Assembly (NCBI GenBank): GCA_001592805.2
Contig: CP051139.1
Location: 186,001 to 250,000, forward strand
Length of the DNA: 64,000 bases
Direction of reading: 5' to 3'
DNA from: Peltaster fructicola
Lineage: Eukaryota > Ascomycota > Dothideomycetes
Shown here: piece by piece, positions 9,655-20,449 of the stretch
Position numbering within the stretch: the stretch's first letter is position 1
Layout of the letters: each line of letters begins with the position of its first letter
Notes under the pieces: generated by a model
The model's database searches: none
What the model saw: only the letters and a program-made list of their open reading frames with translations
Told to the model about the DNA's origin: nothing
Position numbers and translations under genes: made by a program

Positions 9655-12600
9655 TGTCGTGCTTTCTACCGTCGCACAAAGGCGAGCCTCGCACAGGTTG
9701 TATACCTTTCGGCAACGCTATATTCGTACCGCACTGTCGACTGTGTAGAGCTGACTTTCAGCGCTCGCCGACTTGTTTACGCTTCGTCGTTGCAGTGAGT
9801 ATAGAGTCGCACAAGGTGCGGCCCGGCCAGCGGCTTTTCTGGCTATTAGGCTCGCGTTTTCCTTCGAGAGTTGATGTAAGGAACAAGATACAACTCGGAA
9901 GATCGACTGATTTGCTATCGCAGCGTGCTAGTCGCGTGACGTGTCGAGCTCCGACGGCGAATCGTGGACCATTCACTGAGAACGAAAAGCTCCAGGATGC
10001 AAGGTGATGACGCTGCGTTCGCGTTTGCAGCCCCTGCTCAAGATCGTACGACCAGTTCGTTTCAGACACTCCCAGCAACAGTCCGGTATTGAAGCAGCAA
10101 GAAGAAGTCGACAATCGCGCCCGCCAGTTCGTTTCGTTGTATGCGCAATACACTCGTCGTCCACAACCCAGTCAGCTCCTTCGAGAGGAGAGAGATAGAG
10201 ATGGGCGACAGAGAAAAAGTTCGGAAGGAGACACTCGCTTCACATGGGCACCTAAGGCCCGAGGCGACGTAGCGTCCAGTAGAGACAGAGTAGTGATCCT
10301 TGTCGAGAGAGGAGGGTTCAAAGAAAAAAAGGGATCACCCAAGCAGAGCGAGCCGCCAACAAAAAAGCGTCGCTAGGGCCCAAGATTGTCGACCAGAGCA
10401 ATTGCCAGCCAGTCAGCCAGCCAGTGATCAAGCCGAACTTCCTCAGCAGCAGACTGACAGTACGCAGACGGGTGTCTAGCTGAGGGAACGAGCGAGCGAG
10501 TGAGGGAATGAGCACATGCACCGAGCCCAATGCAAAGAGACAAGCGCACGCACGGGGCGACCGCGATATGCAGCACCCAAAACTGACACAACCCAACACC
10601 ACACCAGCAAGCGGATGAATGATGATGTGTGTTTCGCTGCGCTTCTCCCTGTTCTGCGCAGATCGCTTCCGAAAGACGCGGCGGAATGCTATTGCAAGCC
10701 TGCTGCACTAGTGGCACTCCTCCTCCTCCTCCAGTCGGTCTACACTGGACAGAGACACAACGCTCCTCTCCAGTTCGAGTCGTGCCGTGCTTATGCGATG
10801 CACGCTATAGCCAGCAAGCAAGCTATGTGGAGGTGTCGATTTTATTCTTGAATCATGCGAGCTGTTCTTGCTTTCCTGGTCTTTGGGACAGGCTTTTTCT
10901 TTTCCTATTGCCAGATGTCAGCTCGCACTACTCCAACGGCTTTCTCACTTGCTACTCGACAGGATTAATCTCCCTGGGCTAATCAGGAAAATCACCGTCT
11001 CTGCCGAGAACAGCCTCAACCAATCAAAAATTCAAGTGTGTCGTTCCTCGGCCTTCTGACGGTTCCCTAGGGCCTCGTGGCAGTACCACATCCCTGTAAA
11101 CCTTGACTTACCGCTTGGCTCCCGTCCGGTCGTCCTGCAGCTGGCGCAGCTCACGGGATCTGGTAGACCCTGGCTTCTTGCTTGCTTGGATGTGCTTGCA
11201 GGCACGTAGCTGAGAGGCGTTGAGATGATGCAGAGAGGTGAGAAGTCTGCGCTCTGCTGTGCGACTGATTCGAGAACAACAGATCTGACAAGTCATCAGT
11301 ACGAGAATGCGATCGAAGAGTAAGCATGATGCCGGCGTGTGCTATTCGGAGTCTCCGAACGCTTTTCGCCCCAAAACTCACGCCATCCTCGCTCTAACGA
11401 GACAACCACTTACCTTGCCTGTGGAGGGAGCAATGGTGCTTGTATGTGTCGTCAAGACCGTCCGATGCAATGCTACCCAAGAGACCTCGTAAACCACGAT
11501 ATGCTTGGTTGGTGGGCGTCCTCTTAGGCCAGAGGGAGAGGCTATCCGTGCTGTGGAAGATTCAAGAAAGACGAAGGAGTTGTTGAAGGAAAGTACACTT
11601 CTACTAGGATGCTAACGATAGGAATAGTTGAATGATGTTGAGGAGGAGATGTGGCACTGAGACTGTCGGTGATACCGACGACCATCCTTTTATTCCTTCG
11701 TCTACACATCCAGATCATGGGAAAGGCACATGCCATTCCACACCTGATCGTTTGCCAATTGCATTAGCCTCGAAGTAAGTCGCCTGGCGGTTGTATAGGC
11801 AAGATGACAGGTCCGTCAAACACCCAGGTTCCAACAAAGACGCAATATCATGCTTTACACCAACATGGACACAACCACTGCTGCGAGGACACTGCCTCAC
11901 ACATGCGGATCAGCCATTCTCGTCTGCAGCAAAGCACCCTGGTCCTCTCAACGCATCTCCAGATCTTGTTGCTGCCCTATGTCAGGATCTCACACACTTC
12001 TGTGCCTCTCTCTCCACACGATCTCAGACACCTCTGTGCCTCCCGTACGACTCGACAGCAGGCATACGCGCAGATCAGCAACTAGCTCAGCCATGCGAAA
12101 GCACCGACGCCGCAACTGCGTTATCAATTGCTATAATACATCGAATCAGAGGAACTCGTGGATATGACTGCACTTAGGGCAGAAGGCTTACTAGGACCGC
12201 GCCGCAGACATGCAGCAACTTCTGCAACTCAGGGCCGATTCTGACCTGGACCGCGCCGCAAGAAACAACCACGGTTCCACGCATGTTACTTGCTGTACGT
12301 ACAGCGAGTCATCAAGGAGGGTTGTACACGTAGCACGATCCTAGCAGCTGCAGCGTGCGAATCTCCGAGTCTGTTACACCAACGACGTCTCTCCAGACAG
12401 CGGCCAGCGCTCTTTAGTGGTGGAAATATCTCTTCGGAATGTGCCAGCGACTCTTTGCAGATCTCCTCGCATCATGCATCAGGCCTTCTTCGGAACGATG
12501 CCGCATACTTTGCGGCTTGTATCTGCACTGGCTACAAGCGGCGTGGTAGTTCTCCAGGGGGCTCTTAACTGTGCTCGTGTAGCTTATCGTGAAGCATCTG

Positions 12601-13317
12601 TTGAAGGATTCGCGTCTGGAAAGCAAAGCGCTCGCTAAGCAATCAATAGCTCACCTCTCGTTGCGAGAAGTGACCATGCCCATCACTACGATCGAAGGAC
12701 TCTTTGAATCGAACCATCATCGGCGATCGAGCCGCGTTCGTTGCTAAAAGCACATGACTTTCAACATATGCAGCGGTCCGTTGGCTCGCACCCAGATCTG
12801 GCCTAGTTTACATAAGCGTAGAAGCTGATTGCGACGTTCGTGAAACCTATTTCCTGCAATGCCCTGCTGGCACTGCAGCCTACAAGTACATGACCTGTTC
12901 AGATGCGCTGGCAGCTCATAGACGTGTTCCCAGCGAGCGACTGATGTCCCCAGAGTGTGGGTGTGCTGACCCTGTACACTCCTTGCAGAGCTGCGTAGAC
13001 GACACCTGGCGATCAGCACGCAATGTGGTGGGACCATAATTTCACACCAAAGGCACATAATATTTGCTCGTAGAGGAAGGTCGTCCTATTCCTACAGCCA
13101 CTACAGTCAGATCAGCGGCACAGCAGCCGCGCGGGTGTATGTGTATGTTCGGACACGATCTTCAGCTTGATATGAGACGCCCGGTATGGTGAGAAAGCAT
13201 GCACTCACTTCTGCGTTCGAAAGAGAGAAACTCGACGCTAGGTTCCATCGCCACGGGAGATGTAATCTCAATCGCAGTGTGGCTGTGGAAATACATCGAC
13301 CAAAGACACGGCGCACA
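9655..13317. other. 3.7-kb stretch without a recognisable gene
   Basis: This is the longest gap in the window. Many short open frames exist on both strands, often three frames at once, which reflects sparse stop codons and not coding. None shows a domain, protein-like composition or credible splicing. Some GA-rich and CAGC-rich low-complexity sequence lies at about 10190-10510. The stretch probably includes a long upstream region of the Zn2Cys6 gene. A non-coding RNA or a decayed gene cannot be excluded. Confidence 0.5.
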
Positions 13318-16207
13318 TCATGCTTCATCTTCCTCGTCGTCATCATCCTCTCCATCGTCCTCGCTTGCCTCAGCTGGACCATCTGACGCGTCCTCGTCTG
13401 GCATAACCACAGAATTCAGGTAGGTAATCTGACATGATATTAGCACTGATCTCCACAAGTATCCTCTCATGTCTCAATCGAAGACCGTCACTCCACGAGC
13501 CGACACGCTATAGCCGAGATGGCCGAACGACGCAGCGCCTCCTTTTCACCATATCATTGACCTAGACAGTCGCTGAATTGTGCTTTGAAATCAGGTCCGG
13601 CGCAAGAGTGTTCGTTTTGGGTTTGTGGACGTAGTATGGTACGCTAGGAAATGGGTTTCGACCAAGGGCAGCAGGGCTGACGAAGGGAAAAGATGATAAC
13701 TCACGAATGGACGCAGGCAGGCGAGTAGCTCTGCCACGCGATTGAGCCCCCCTTCGCCTATCAGCTCGTCCTGTGCCAGCTTTCGACCTATCGTATAATT
13801 GCGCAGTCGCAGCAGGTCAATGTCGGCATGGTCCGCATCGAATCCCTAACAAATCAGAACAATTAGCTCATGGCACAATGCGCTTTCGGAACCTGCCAGT
13901 CTACCAGGGCCCCCTCCCTCGCTGATTGAGAGAACCATGCTTTTGTCTCTGTGCCGCCTCGCAAGATGCTGAGCTCTTAGCTTGGAACAGAGGGCAGTGA
14001 TCATCCAGTCTTTGTTACACTTTCTTCTCGTTGTGGCGCCAGGGTTGATGTCGTCGAAATGCCAGCGGCGCGTACGGCGGAGCGCAAGGTACGAGAAAAT
14101 GCTGCTTCGCCGTGTGTTTGAAAAGGTGCGGTGATTTGGTAGTCAAACGGATGCCCCTGCGGGTAGGCAGAGTTGGCATCTCTTGTCCGTCCTGGGCATG
14201 CTTTTCAGTGCAAGAAGTGTTGCCGACATGATGGATGCAAGACTCCAGGTTCATCCATTCCAAGGTCTTCCACAGACGTGGTGCATTCCACAAGGCAAGA
14301 AGGGACATGAAGAGCTCACCTTTGGTTTAGTCTTCAGAGCGTTCTCTGCGTTTGAAGCAACAAAAGCCTTGACGACTTTCGCATCGTTCTTCGGAGCTCC
14401 CTTCAAGAACTCCTTTCGCAGGTCATTGTTCAACAGGACGTCCTTGAGTTCCCGCGAGTTTCTGTCGACTCTCTGTCGCAGCGCTGCTAATGGTGCCGCA
14501 TCTGGGTGCCAGATCCCACCTCCTACGATGAAGTCAGTTGCATCATTCGAAGCAGTATGCGCTGTCTGGTTGAGGATGCTGGAGAATGGGTTTGGCTAGG
14601 ACTGCAGCCGACGATTCGCTGACCTCGCTCGTTGGGTGCATACATGAGCGCGATGAGCAGACGAGAGCTGTCAAGAAGCAAAAGAGCATGTCAGGGAGGC
14701 GAGGCCGGTGGTAGACCTGGGAGTGGACACTGGTGAAGGAGCAGTGTCGCCAGCTTCGTTCGCTCATATGTTTGAGCGCTTCAAGGGATTGAGATCCCAC
14801 AGGACGACTGATCATGCATCAATCGTTGCAGGGTCGCATACAGCGCGCAAACGCTGATCGTATGCATGTGCTGAGACGTCTTGGAGCCCGGCACTTTGAG
14901 TGCGTCTGCCACGGCGATGAAAGCAATCGCCTGGCACGCAACAGGAAGAGCTGCGTGGCATCTGTATGGCAGCGTCGAGGCAGCATGAAGCCAGATCGAC
15001 GCAAGCGCCTGGCGCAATACCGAACAATGCGATCGTCTGGCATAACACTCATCGACTCGAGCATAGGCTGCTCAAAGTGCCTGAGTGTCTTCAGCAGTCA
15101 CTAAAGTTATACTGCCAGCATTCAACGCATCCACAACGCGTCGTCTGTCGTTGCAATCACGTGTACGATGGAGTCACAGATGTGTCGACTCACCTACAAA
15201 GCTCTCGTCACCAGGCGAGATCTGCACGTAGTAATGAGCATACGGCCCTTTTCGGCCGGTCCGCGAGAAAGCAGCACTGAAATGTGCCTGTGATATCACT
15301 TGCATTAGTGAGCGCCCATTAGAAAGCGTTGACCAGGGCTGGAACAGGTGGTGTGTAACTCCGCTTCCCGTGCACATACTTTGTAGGGTGTAGGATCAGG
15401 CGAGAACCTGACATCTCGATAGATGCGGAAGATCTGACATGCGGTCAGCTAACACACATCCGCTCATCTCACTTCGTAGACATACCACGTCCTTGACAGG
15501 TAGTTCTGGGACTGTCTCATCGATCTCAGTCAGACGCTCTGTCAGCTTCTCAACAAAGGAGAACCAATCTCGTTCGGCTTGACGAAAGTCAGGATCATGC
15601 ACTGTCATCTGTTAGCGCATCGGAGGAATCAATTGTCGTTTGCTGACAGGTATACGATGGACACTTGCACGCGTTTGTGAGGCGTTCACAGCGCGTAGTG
15701 ACGGTCGCAGGATTGGGAAGCTCTCGACGGCTCGAGGTACTTACTCTTGAGCCATTGCCGCTCGTTGTTCTGTTTCAGCTCCTGGAGAAAGAGGAATGTG
15801 TTCGGATGTAGCTGATCATCTTCGTATGGGATCTTGCCTGCACTCCGTGCTTTAGGCTTCTTGATGATGACTTGATTACCAGGACCAAGGCCAGCACTTA
15901 CACCCTCACGCCAAACATCTGTGGCAGGCGTAGGACCTGACCTCTTTGGTGTAGCCTTCTTCTTTGATCGTGGCTGGTCATCATCGCTATCGTATTCGTC
16001 CTCGTCTTCGTCCGTAGGTTCATCGATGCTGGCGTCGTCTTCGAAATCAGATTGCTCGTCGTCTGCTGAAGTCGCAGACGCATTCTCCTCTGGTTGCAGT
16101 TCTTCGTCGGCGGTCTTCGTCCGCTTGCTGTGGCCGTTGGATGTGCTCGATATGACCCTCTTATGCTTGACGGCAGAACTCGAGAGTCTCCCAGAAGTAC
16201 GCACCAT
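13318..16207 (-). CDS. DUF2461 (TIGR02453-type) domain protein, 393 aa, seven exons
   Basis: Exons in coding order: 15745-16207, 15486-15601, 15380-15433, 15194-15287, 14320-14522, 13705-13845, 13318-13428. Every junction keeps phase and rebuilds DUF2461 landmarks: NNERQWLKMHDPDFRQAE, IYRDVRFSPDPTPYK, AHFSAAFSRTGRKGPYAHYYVQ, GGGIWHPDAAPLAALR, DLLRLRNYTIGRKL, VVMPDEDASD. The N-terminal 100 residues are acidic and disordered with a basic patch that could be nuclear-targeting, and the C-terminus is an Asp/Glu tail. The family is conserved in bacteria and fungi without a proven function. Introns are 143, 52, 92, 671, 474 and 276 nt, against 43-49 nt in most neighbours. It is divergent from TYW3. 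Confidence 0.85.
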
Positions 16208-16504
16208 TGTGCTCGACCATTGGTAATGAAACTCTCTTTGTTGTGCGCTGTGCCCAAGCGTGATTCACATGAAGCTGCTCACACTGCAAGTCGCTTGTAC
16301 TGATCTTGATTGTGCTCGGAGCGCGATCAGCTCGTGTCAAGGAAGGTGCTGCTATAGAATGAGATGTCAGAGAGTAGAGTACAATGAGAACCTCAAAGCC
16401 CCGCCTCATGATTGGTGCGTCACACTGAACGCGTCTAAGCTTGTGGCGCGTGTCTACAGGTTTGGCATACAACTCAACCTTGACTGCCACACTAATCTCC
16501 ATTC

Positions 16505-17384
16505 ATGACTGCTTTCGAAGAACGGAAATGCAACATCTTATCATCACTTGCTCGGCCGGCCGACTCATACACAGATGCCTCACCAAAGGGATCCGTTGAC
16601 GAAGGTATCCGGGAGCTAGTTGACGAGATCAATGGACTGGACGGTTTTGTAACAACAAGCAGTTGTGCCGGGCGGATCGCAGTGTACCAAGAAGGTAGTG
16701 CACATACCAAGAGCCCCGAGGACGAACAAGGCGAGCGTACAAGCGCTGGAGGTAAAGGTGGCGGTCGGTGGCTCTATGTCAGCCATGATCCTGTGAAGAC
16801 GGATGAGCTGAGGAACGATAGGGACGTACTGTTGCTTCTGTCACTGTCGGACAGTCCACACTCGCCCACCTCGACAGAACCACATGATGCGTACGTCCAC
16901 ATCAAGTTTGAGCCTATGGTAAGTCGTAACACCATGTACTGCACATCCTGATCTTTCGAAGATCCTACACGTTCTGTGCTCATCTCTAGATCATGCACGC
17001 AAACTCCTTGGCGCAGCATTGTCTTCAGGCTTTCGTGAGAGCGGCATAAGCTCTATAAGCATCGATGACATAGTACTCGTGGCGATCAGAACGAACGGAC
17101 TGGCCTTCGACAGCATTATTGCCACAGTGGACTTATTGTCCGGCGAGTCCATGCTGCTGGTCACAGAGCAGTACCTTCGCTTGCTTATTGAAATCGGCAA
17201 TCGGCGGTTTGAGGTCAATCAGACTCGCAAAGAACGATTTCGCACTGCATTCTTGCAAGTCGTCAACGGCACGACTGAGTCAAGGGAACCTGCTGATGTG
17301 AGACGTGCTAGGAAGAGAGCTGAGGGTTTGGCTAGACGTCAACAGCTCCGAAGAACAGAAGAGCTGTGGAAGACAGTGAGCTGA
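16505..17384 (+). CDS. TYW3: tRNA wybutosine-synthesizing protein 3 (TYW3), 278 aa
   Basis: Two exons, 16505-16918 and 16962-17384, with a 43-nt phase-0 intron. TYW3 methylates the N4 position of the wybutosine precursor at position 37 of tRNA-Phe, in the cytosol. The family signature SSCAGRIAVYQEG sits at about residues 49-61, followed by GGRWLYVSHDP and an AYVHIKFEPMILHV block split by the intron. The second exon gives the helical part (DHARKLLGAALSSGFRESG) and the end of the domain (VTEQYLRLLIEIGNRRF), then a basic tail. Length fits the fungal family. It is divergent from the DUF2461 gene across a 297-bp gap and convergent with the signal peptide peptidase. Confidence 0.93.
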
Positions 17385-17481
17385 GCCATATAGAAAGTGA
17401 AGCAGGAGTCAGTGAGATGCTCGACATCAACGGGACACTGGCGTAGTGAACAAATGAGGTATTGATTTGACCTTCGCTCAA

Positions 17482-19116
17482 CTATGTATGCTTGGAGATG
17501 TCCTCTGACGATTGAGCCGCGGTTCCTACCTGCTTGATTGTGTTCAAACGACGCTTGATCGTCATGCTGAACACCGTATCAGGCTGTTCTGCTGCAGCGG
17601 TGACATGTTCTGCTGGTTTCTGCTTCTTCACGTCCGCATCGCCCTTGGCTTGGTCGTCATTTGAGCCCGACTTGCCCAAATTGCTGCCAAACAAAGCATC
17701 TCTGATAGTCTCGTACCATGATTTGTCAACGTTGCCCTGCGTGTTCTTCGCGCTGTCGTTCTTCACGACGTCTGCCAATGCTTCTCCACTGAGCTCCTCA
17801 CTATAAAGCCACATCGCTCGAAGTTCACCTCTGACAGCCGCCGTTCCCCAAACACTCGATAGGACTGCGGGTACGAGATACAGCAGTGCTGGCTGTGCAT
17901 GCTGAAAGGTTGACATCACCGCCAAAGTGGCCACCATGCCTGAAGTATAGCCAATGATTGATGCTGTGAAGTATGGCTTAGGGAAGGCTGCATTTCGCAG
18001 AGTGGCAGGCAGAGATGTCTTTGGTAGGCCTCTCGTCCAGAACCTGGATCCCCATTGTCCTCTCACTGGCGTATACGGCACCTTCGTGGCATCGCCATTA
18101 GCACTTTTCGCTTGTTGGCGTGAGTAGAACATGAAAAGGTCAAACCTCAATGCGAGCCCGACCATCAGGCCTGGAAGGACAATATCTCCCAGACCGAGCA
18201 TGCTGTATGCTCTTTTGGCCGTGTCTGCATCAGGCCGAGGGAAGAGAAGCTTGATAGGTTGATCCAGCTTGGTCGCTACAGTCACCATCAGCGGTGTGAA
18301 GAAGACCGCCCAGATATCGTAGAAGAAGAGACCGCACAGTACAAGTGACCCAATGTCGAATGACGTGGGCGAGATGAGCTGTAGAGCGAAGTAAGAGACT
18401 GCAAAGCCTTGCACGTTCGTCAGCCACCAAGGCTTTGCAACGAAGCTATTGTAAGCAACAGCTGCTATACCGACAAGTAGTCCGGTAACGTCAAGCACAG
18501 TGAAGTCACTCTTGGCATCAAGGAGTGCTTTGACGTACGCCTCAAGTGTATACTTCTGCTTCAACGCCGATCTGACAGTCCACATAACCTTTGACAGTGG
18601 CAGTCGTCCAAGGAATCCAGGTAGTGGTGAGACTCTACTCGAGTCCTGTCCTTTGCTTGTCACCACCTCCCGCTCTTTCACCTCGTACAGTTGTCCAGCA
18701 ACGGCGAAGTATCTTGGAAAGATAAAGCTTAGACACAGCTCGGCTCCATCGCTGAAGAGCTTCGCTACGCTGAATATGCTTGTGCCCGCAAAGTACCACG
18801 CAAGGATCACATTGATGATGTCCGCTCCGTATCGCTTGATCAGCCAGTACAGTGTCGCCAATACCAAGCCGGCTGTGACTGGGAACACAACAGCGTCACT
18901 AGCTGAGAGGCCTTCCATCATCTGTATAGCCTCCTCTTCATCTTCGTCTGTCTGCTCGGATTTGGCTGCGGAGGATGGTTGCGAAAGGGAAGAGTGAGCT
19001 CCTGTGTAGATAGGGAAGAGCGCTGCAAGTATAATGTGCGTGTAGAGCATGAGTTCGCCGCCATGCTCGCGAAGCCATGCCATAGAAGTCGTTAGCAGCT
19101 CTGAGAGCGGCGACAT
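17482..19116 (-). CDS. signal peptide peptidase-like intramembrane aspartyl protease (A22B), 544 aa
   Basis: This is a polytopic ER membrane protease that cleaves transmembrane helices of spent signal peptides and tail-anchored proteins. Both catalytic motifs are present: YD (residues about 266-267, in FFYDIWAVFFTP) and GLGD (Asp near 311, in MLGLGDIVLPG), plus the PAL motif in HAQPALLYLVP. Multiple hydrophobic helices surround them. The N-terminal segment LYTHIILAALFPIYTGAHSSL is typical of fungal SPPs, and the Ser/Lys-rich tail is cytosolic-like. The frame stays open to an ATG at 19203; I prefer 19116 because the 29 extra residues are not hydrophobic and not family-like. Confidence 0.92.
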   Translation of the reverse strand: MSPLSELLTTSMAWLREHGGELMLYTHIILAALFPIYTGAHSSLSQPSSAAKSEQTDEDEEEAIQMMEGLSASDAVVFPVTAGLVLATLYWLIKRYGADIINVILAWYFAGTSIFSVAKLFSDGAELCLSFIFPRYFAVAGQLYEVKEREVVTSKGQDSSRVSPLPGFLGRLPLSKVMWTVRSALKQKYTLEAYVKALLDAKSDFTVLDVTGLLVGIAAVAYNSFVAKPWWLTNVQGFAVSYFALQLISPTSFDIGSLVLCGLFFYDIWAVFFTPLMVTVATKLDQPIKLLFPRPDADTAKRAYSMLGLGDIVLPGLMVGLALRFDLFMFYSRQQAKSANGDATKVPYTPVRGQWGSRFWTRGLPKTSLPATLRNAAFPKPYFTASIIGYTSGMVATLAVMSTFQHAQPALLYLVPAVLSSVWGTAAVRGELRAMWLYSEELSGEALADVVKNDSAKNTQGNVDKSWYETIRDALFGSNLGKSGSNDDQAKGDADVKKQKPAEHVTAAAEQPDTVFSMTIKRRLNTIKQVGTAAQSSEDISKHT

Positions 19117-19540
19117 TGTGTAGCAATTATCGTGTTGAACTAATCGCTTGACGCCTTCAATGAGAGAATAGTGTACTTGCGATCGGTGTGCTTCGTTGGG
19201 CAACGACCTGTGCTAGTTAAATAGGCAGGGTGTCATCTGCACTCGGTCAATGATGCTGCGATGCACACGTAGTCACTGGACGCATCGAAGTTGTGCTGTG
19301 TGGCCTCTTCGCTTCTCAATTCGCGAAGTTCAGCATCGAGTGCGAATTTCAGTCAACTCGACTGATCGTCAACGACGTCGTTGCGCGGCAGTCAATGCTG
19401 CACCCTGCAATCTCTTGAAGCTGTTCTGGACACGTTGGAGCTCGAGAAGCGCCTGTGACAGCCCCCTTGCGCTCCTTCGCCCCAGCGAGCGACCGACTGT
19501 TGTCGGAACTTGTACCCTGCTGGAAACAACGCTCTTATTC
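19117..19540. other. intergenic region upstream of signal peptide peptidase and tRNA
   Basis: Promoter region of the minus-strand protease gene and 5' flank of the tRNA gene. An open frame crossing the tRNA is a chance overlap. Nothing else is recognised. Confidence 0.5.
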
Positions 19541-19621
19541 GCTCCTATAGCTCAGTTGGTAGAGCGCGGCACTAGTACCCTGCCAATGCCGAGGTCTACG
19601 GTTCAAATCCGTATGGGAGCA
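19541..19621 (+). tRNA. tRNA-Thr (AGT) with an 8-nt intron
   Basis: The acceptor stem GCTCCTA pairs with TGGGAGC, and A at 19621 is the discriminator. The A box (TAGCTCAGTTGG) and B box (GGTTCAAATCC) are intact. The anticodon stem CGGCA/TGCCG closes a loop CTAGTA-A when 8 nt (CCCTGCCA) are removed from the canonical position between bases 37 and 38. The anticodon is therefore AGT. The variable loop AGGTC and T-stem TACGG/CCGTA are normal. Confidence 0.93.
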
Positions 19622-19624
19622 CGC

Positions 19625-19629
19625 TTTTT
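19625..19629 (+). terminator. RNA polymerase III terminator
   Basis: Five consecutive T residues begin four bases after the tRNA 3' end, the usual Pol III stop signal. Confidence 0.75.
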
Positions 19630-20449
19630 GGGTGTCCCAGCAGTTTTTTGGAACGTTCGGGGTGCGAAGAAGGGTCACCAGGCGTAGAGGTGATTGTTTT
19701 TGACTCGATACGAAGGTACCGAGATATCTGATCGATTTCAGGACTGCTGAGCAGTGACAGCTAGTGGTGGACGTGGCTGTGAAGGACTGGAGCCACGAAA
19801 GCGTTGTGAGGGGTTCGATGAGGATTAAGATGTGTTCAGACAGATTGTTTTGGTTGCACGGCGGAAGCGTACTGTCTGATCGTACCTGAGACCGCTAGAC
19901 AGTCTGAGATAATGGTGGGTGCTTCGCCAAAGCAGTAGACTTAAGCAAAAGTGGCGAGGTTGTAGACGTAGGTCACTTGAAGTGTGCTGAGGTGATCGCT
20001 GATCTCATGAGAAGCAAGCGTAGCTCTCGCACTCAATCATACCTTCGTCTGCCAAGCAGCGAAAGGTGGTGGTGATTGTGCATCAATGACGCTAGAAAGT
20101 GTAAGGTAAAGATGGTTGTGCTTCGCAGAGGCCTTCAGTGTAAGCAAGAGTCGTGAGTTGCAGATGCAAGAAGCGACCAACAGGTGATACTTGTCCTGCT
20201 CATGTCAGTAGCAAGCGGTACGGGCGAAGGAGCGCAATCGTTGTAGAGGTCAACGATGTGTATGACATGTCGATGTTGTAATGTTCATTGAGCAGATAGC
20301 AGGGCAGTCGCGCATGACTCGCGTGAGCACTAACGTCGCGTCTTCGCGTCGCGTCTTCGAGACCTTGCATCATAGAATATCAACTTATCCTTCACCATCC
20401 TACACAGCTCGACAAGCATTGTTCCAGGCTTCCACGGCTCTCCTAGACC
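19630..20449. other. intergenic region upstream of Mrc1
   Basis: About 820 bp with no gene. It includes the promoter of the Mrc1 gene. Two adjacent copies of the hexamer GCGTCT with GCGTCG occur near 20336-20355; their significance is unknown. Confidence 0.5.

Noticed and set aside
10380-10510. CAGC- and GAGCGA-rich low-complexity sequence as a possible repeat element
   Set aside because: Units are too short and irregular for a tandem array, with no terminal repeats or duplication of flanks.
11791-12177. Overlapping open frames in all three plus-strand frames
   Set aside because: Three frames open together indicate sparse stop codons, not coding; no family motif is seen in any.
13199-13423. 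Plus-strand frame with a polyserine run
   Set aside because: It is the antisense of the acidic tail in the last exon of the DUF2461 gene.
19250-19687. 145-codon frame across the tRNA gene
   Set aside because: It reads through an intact tRNA gene and has no protein-like features.
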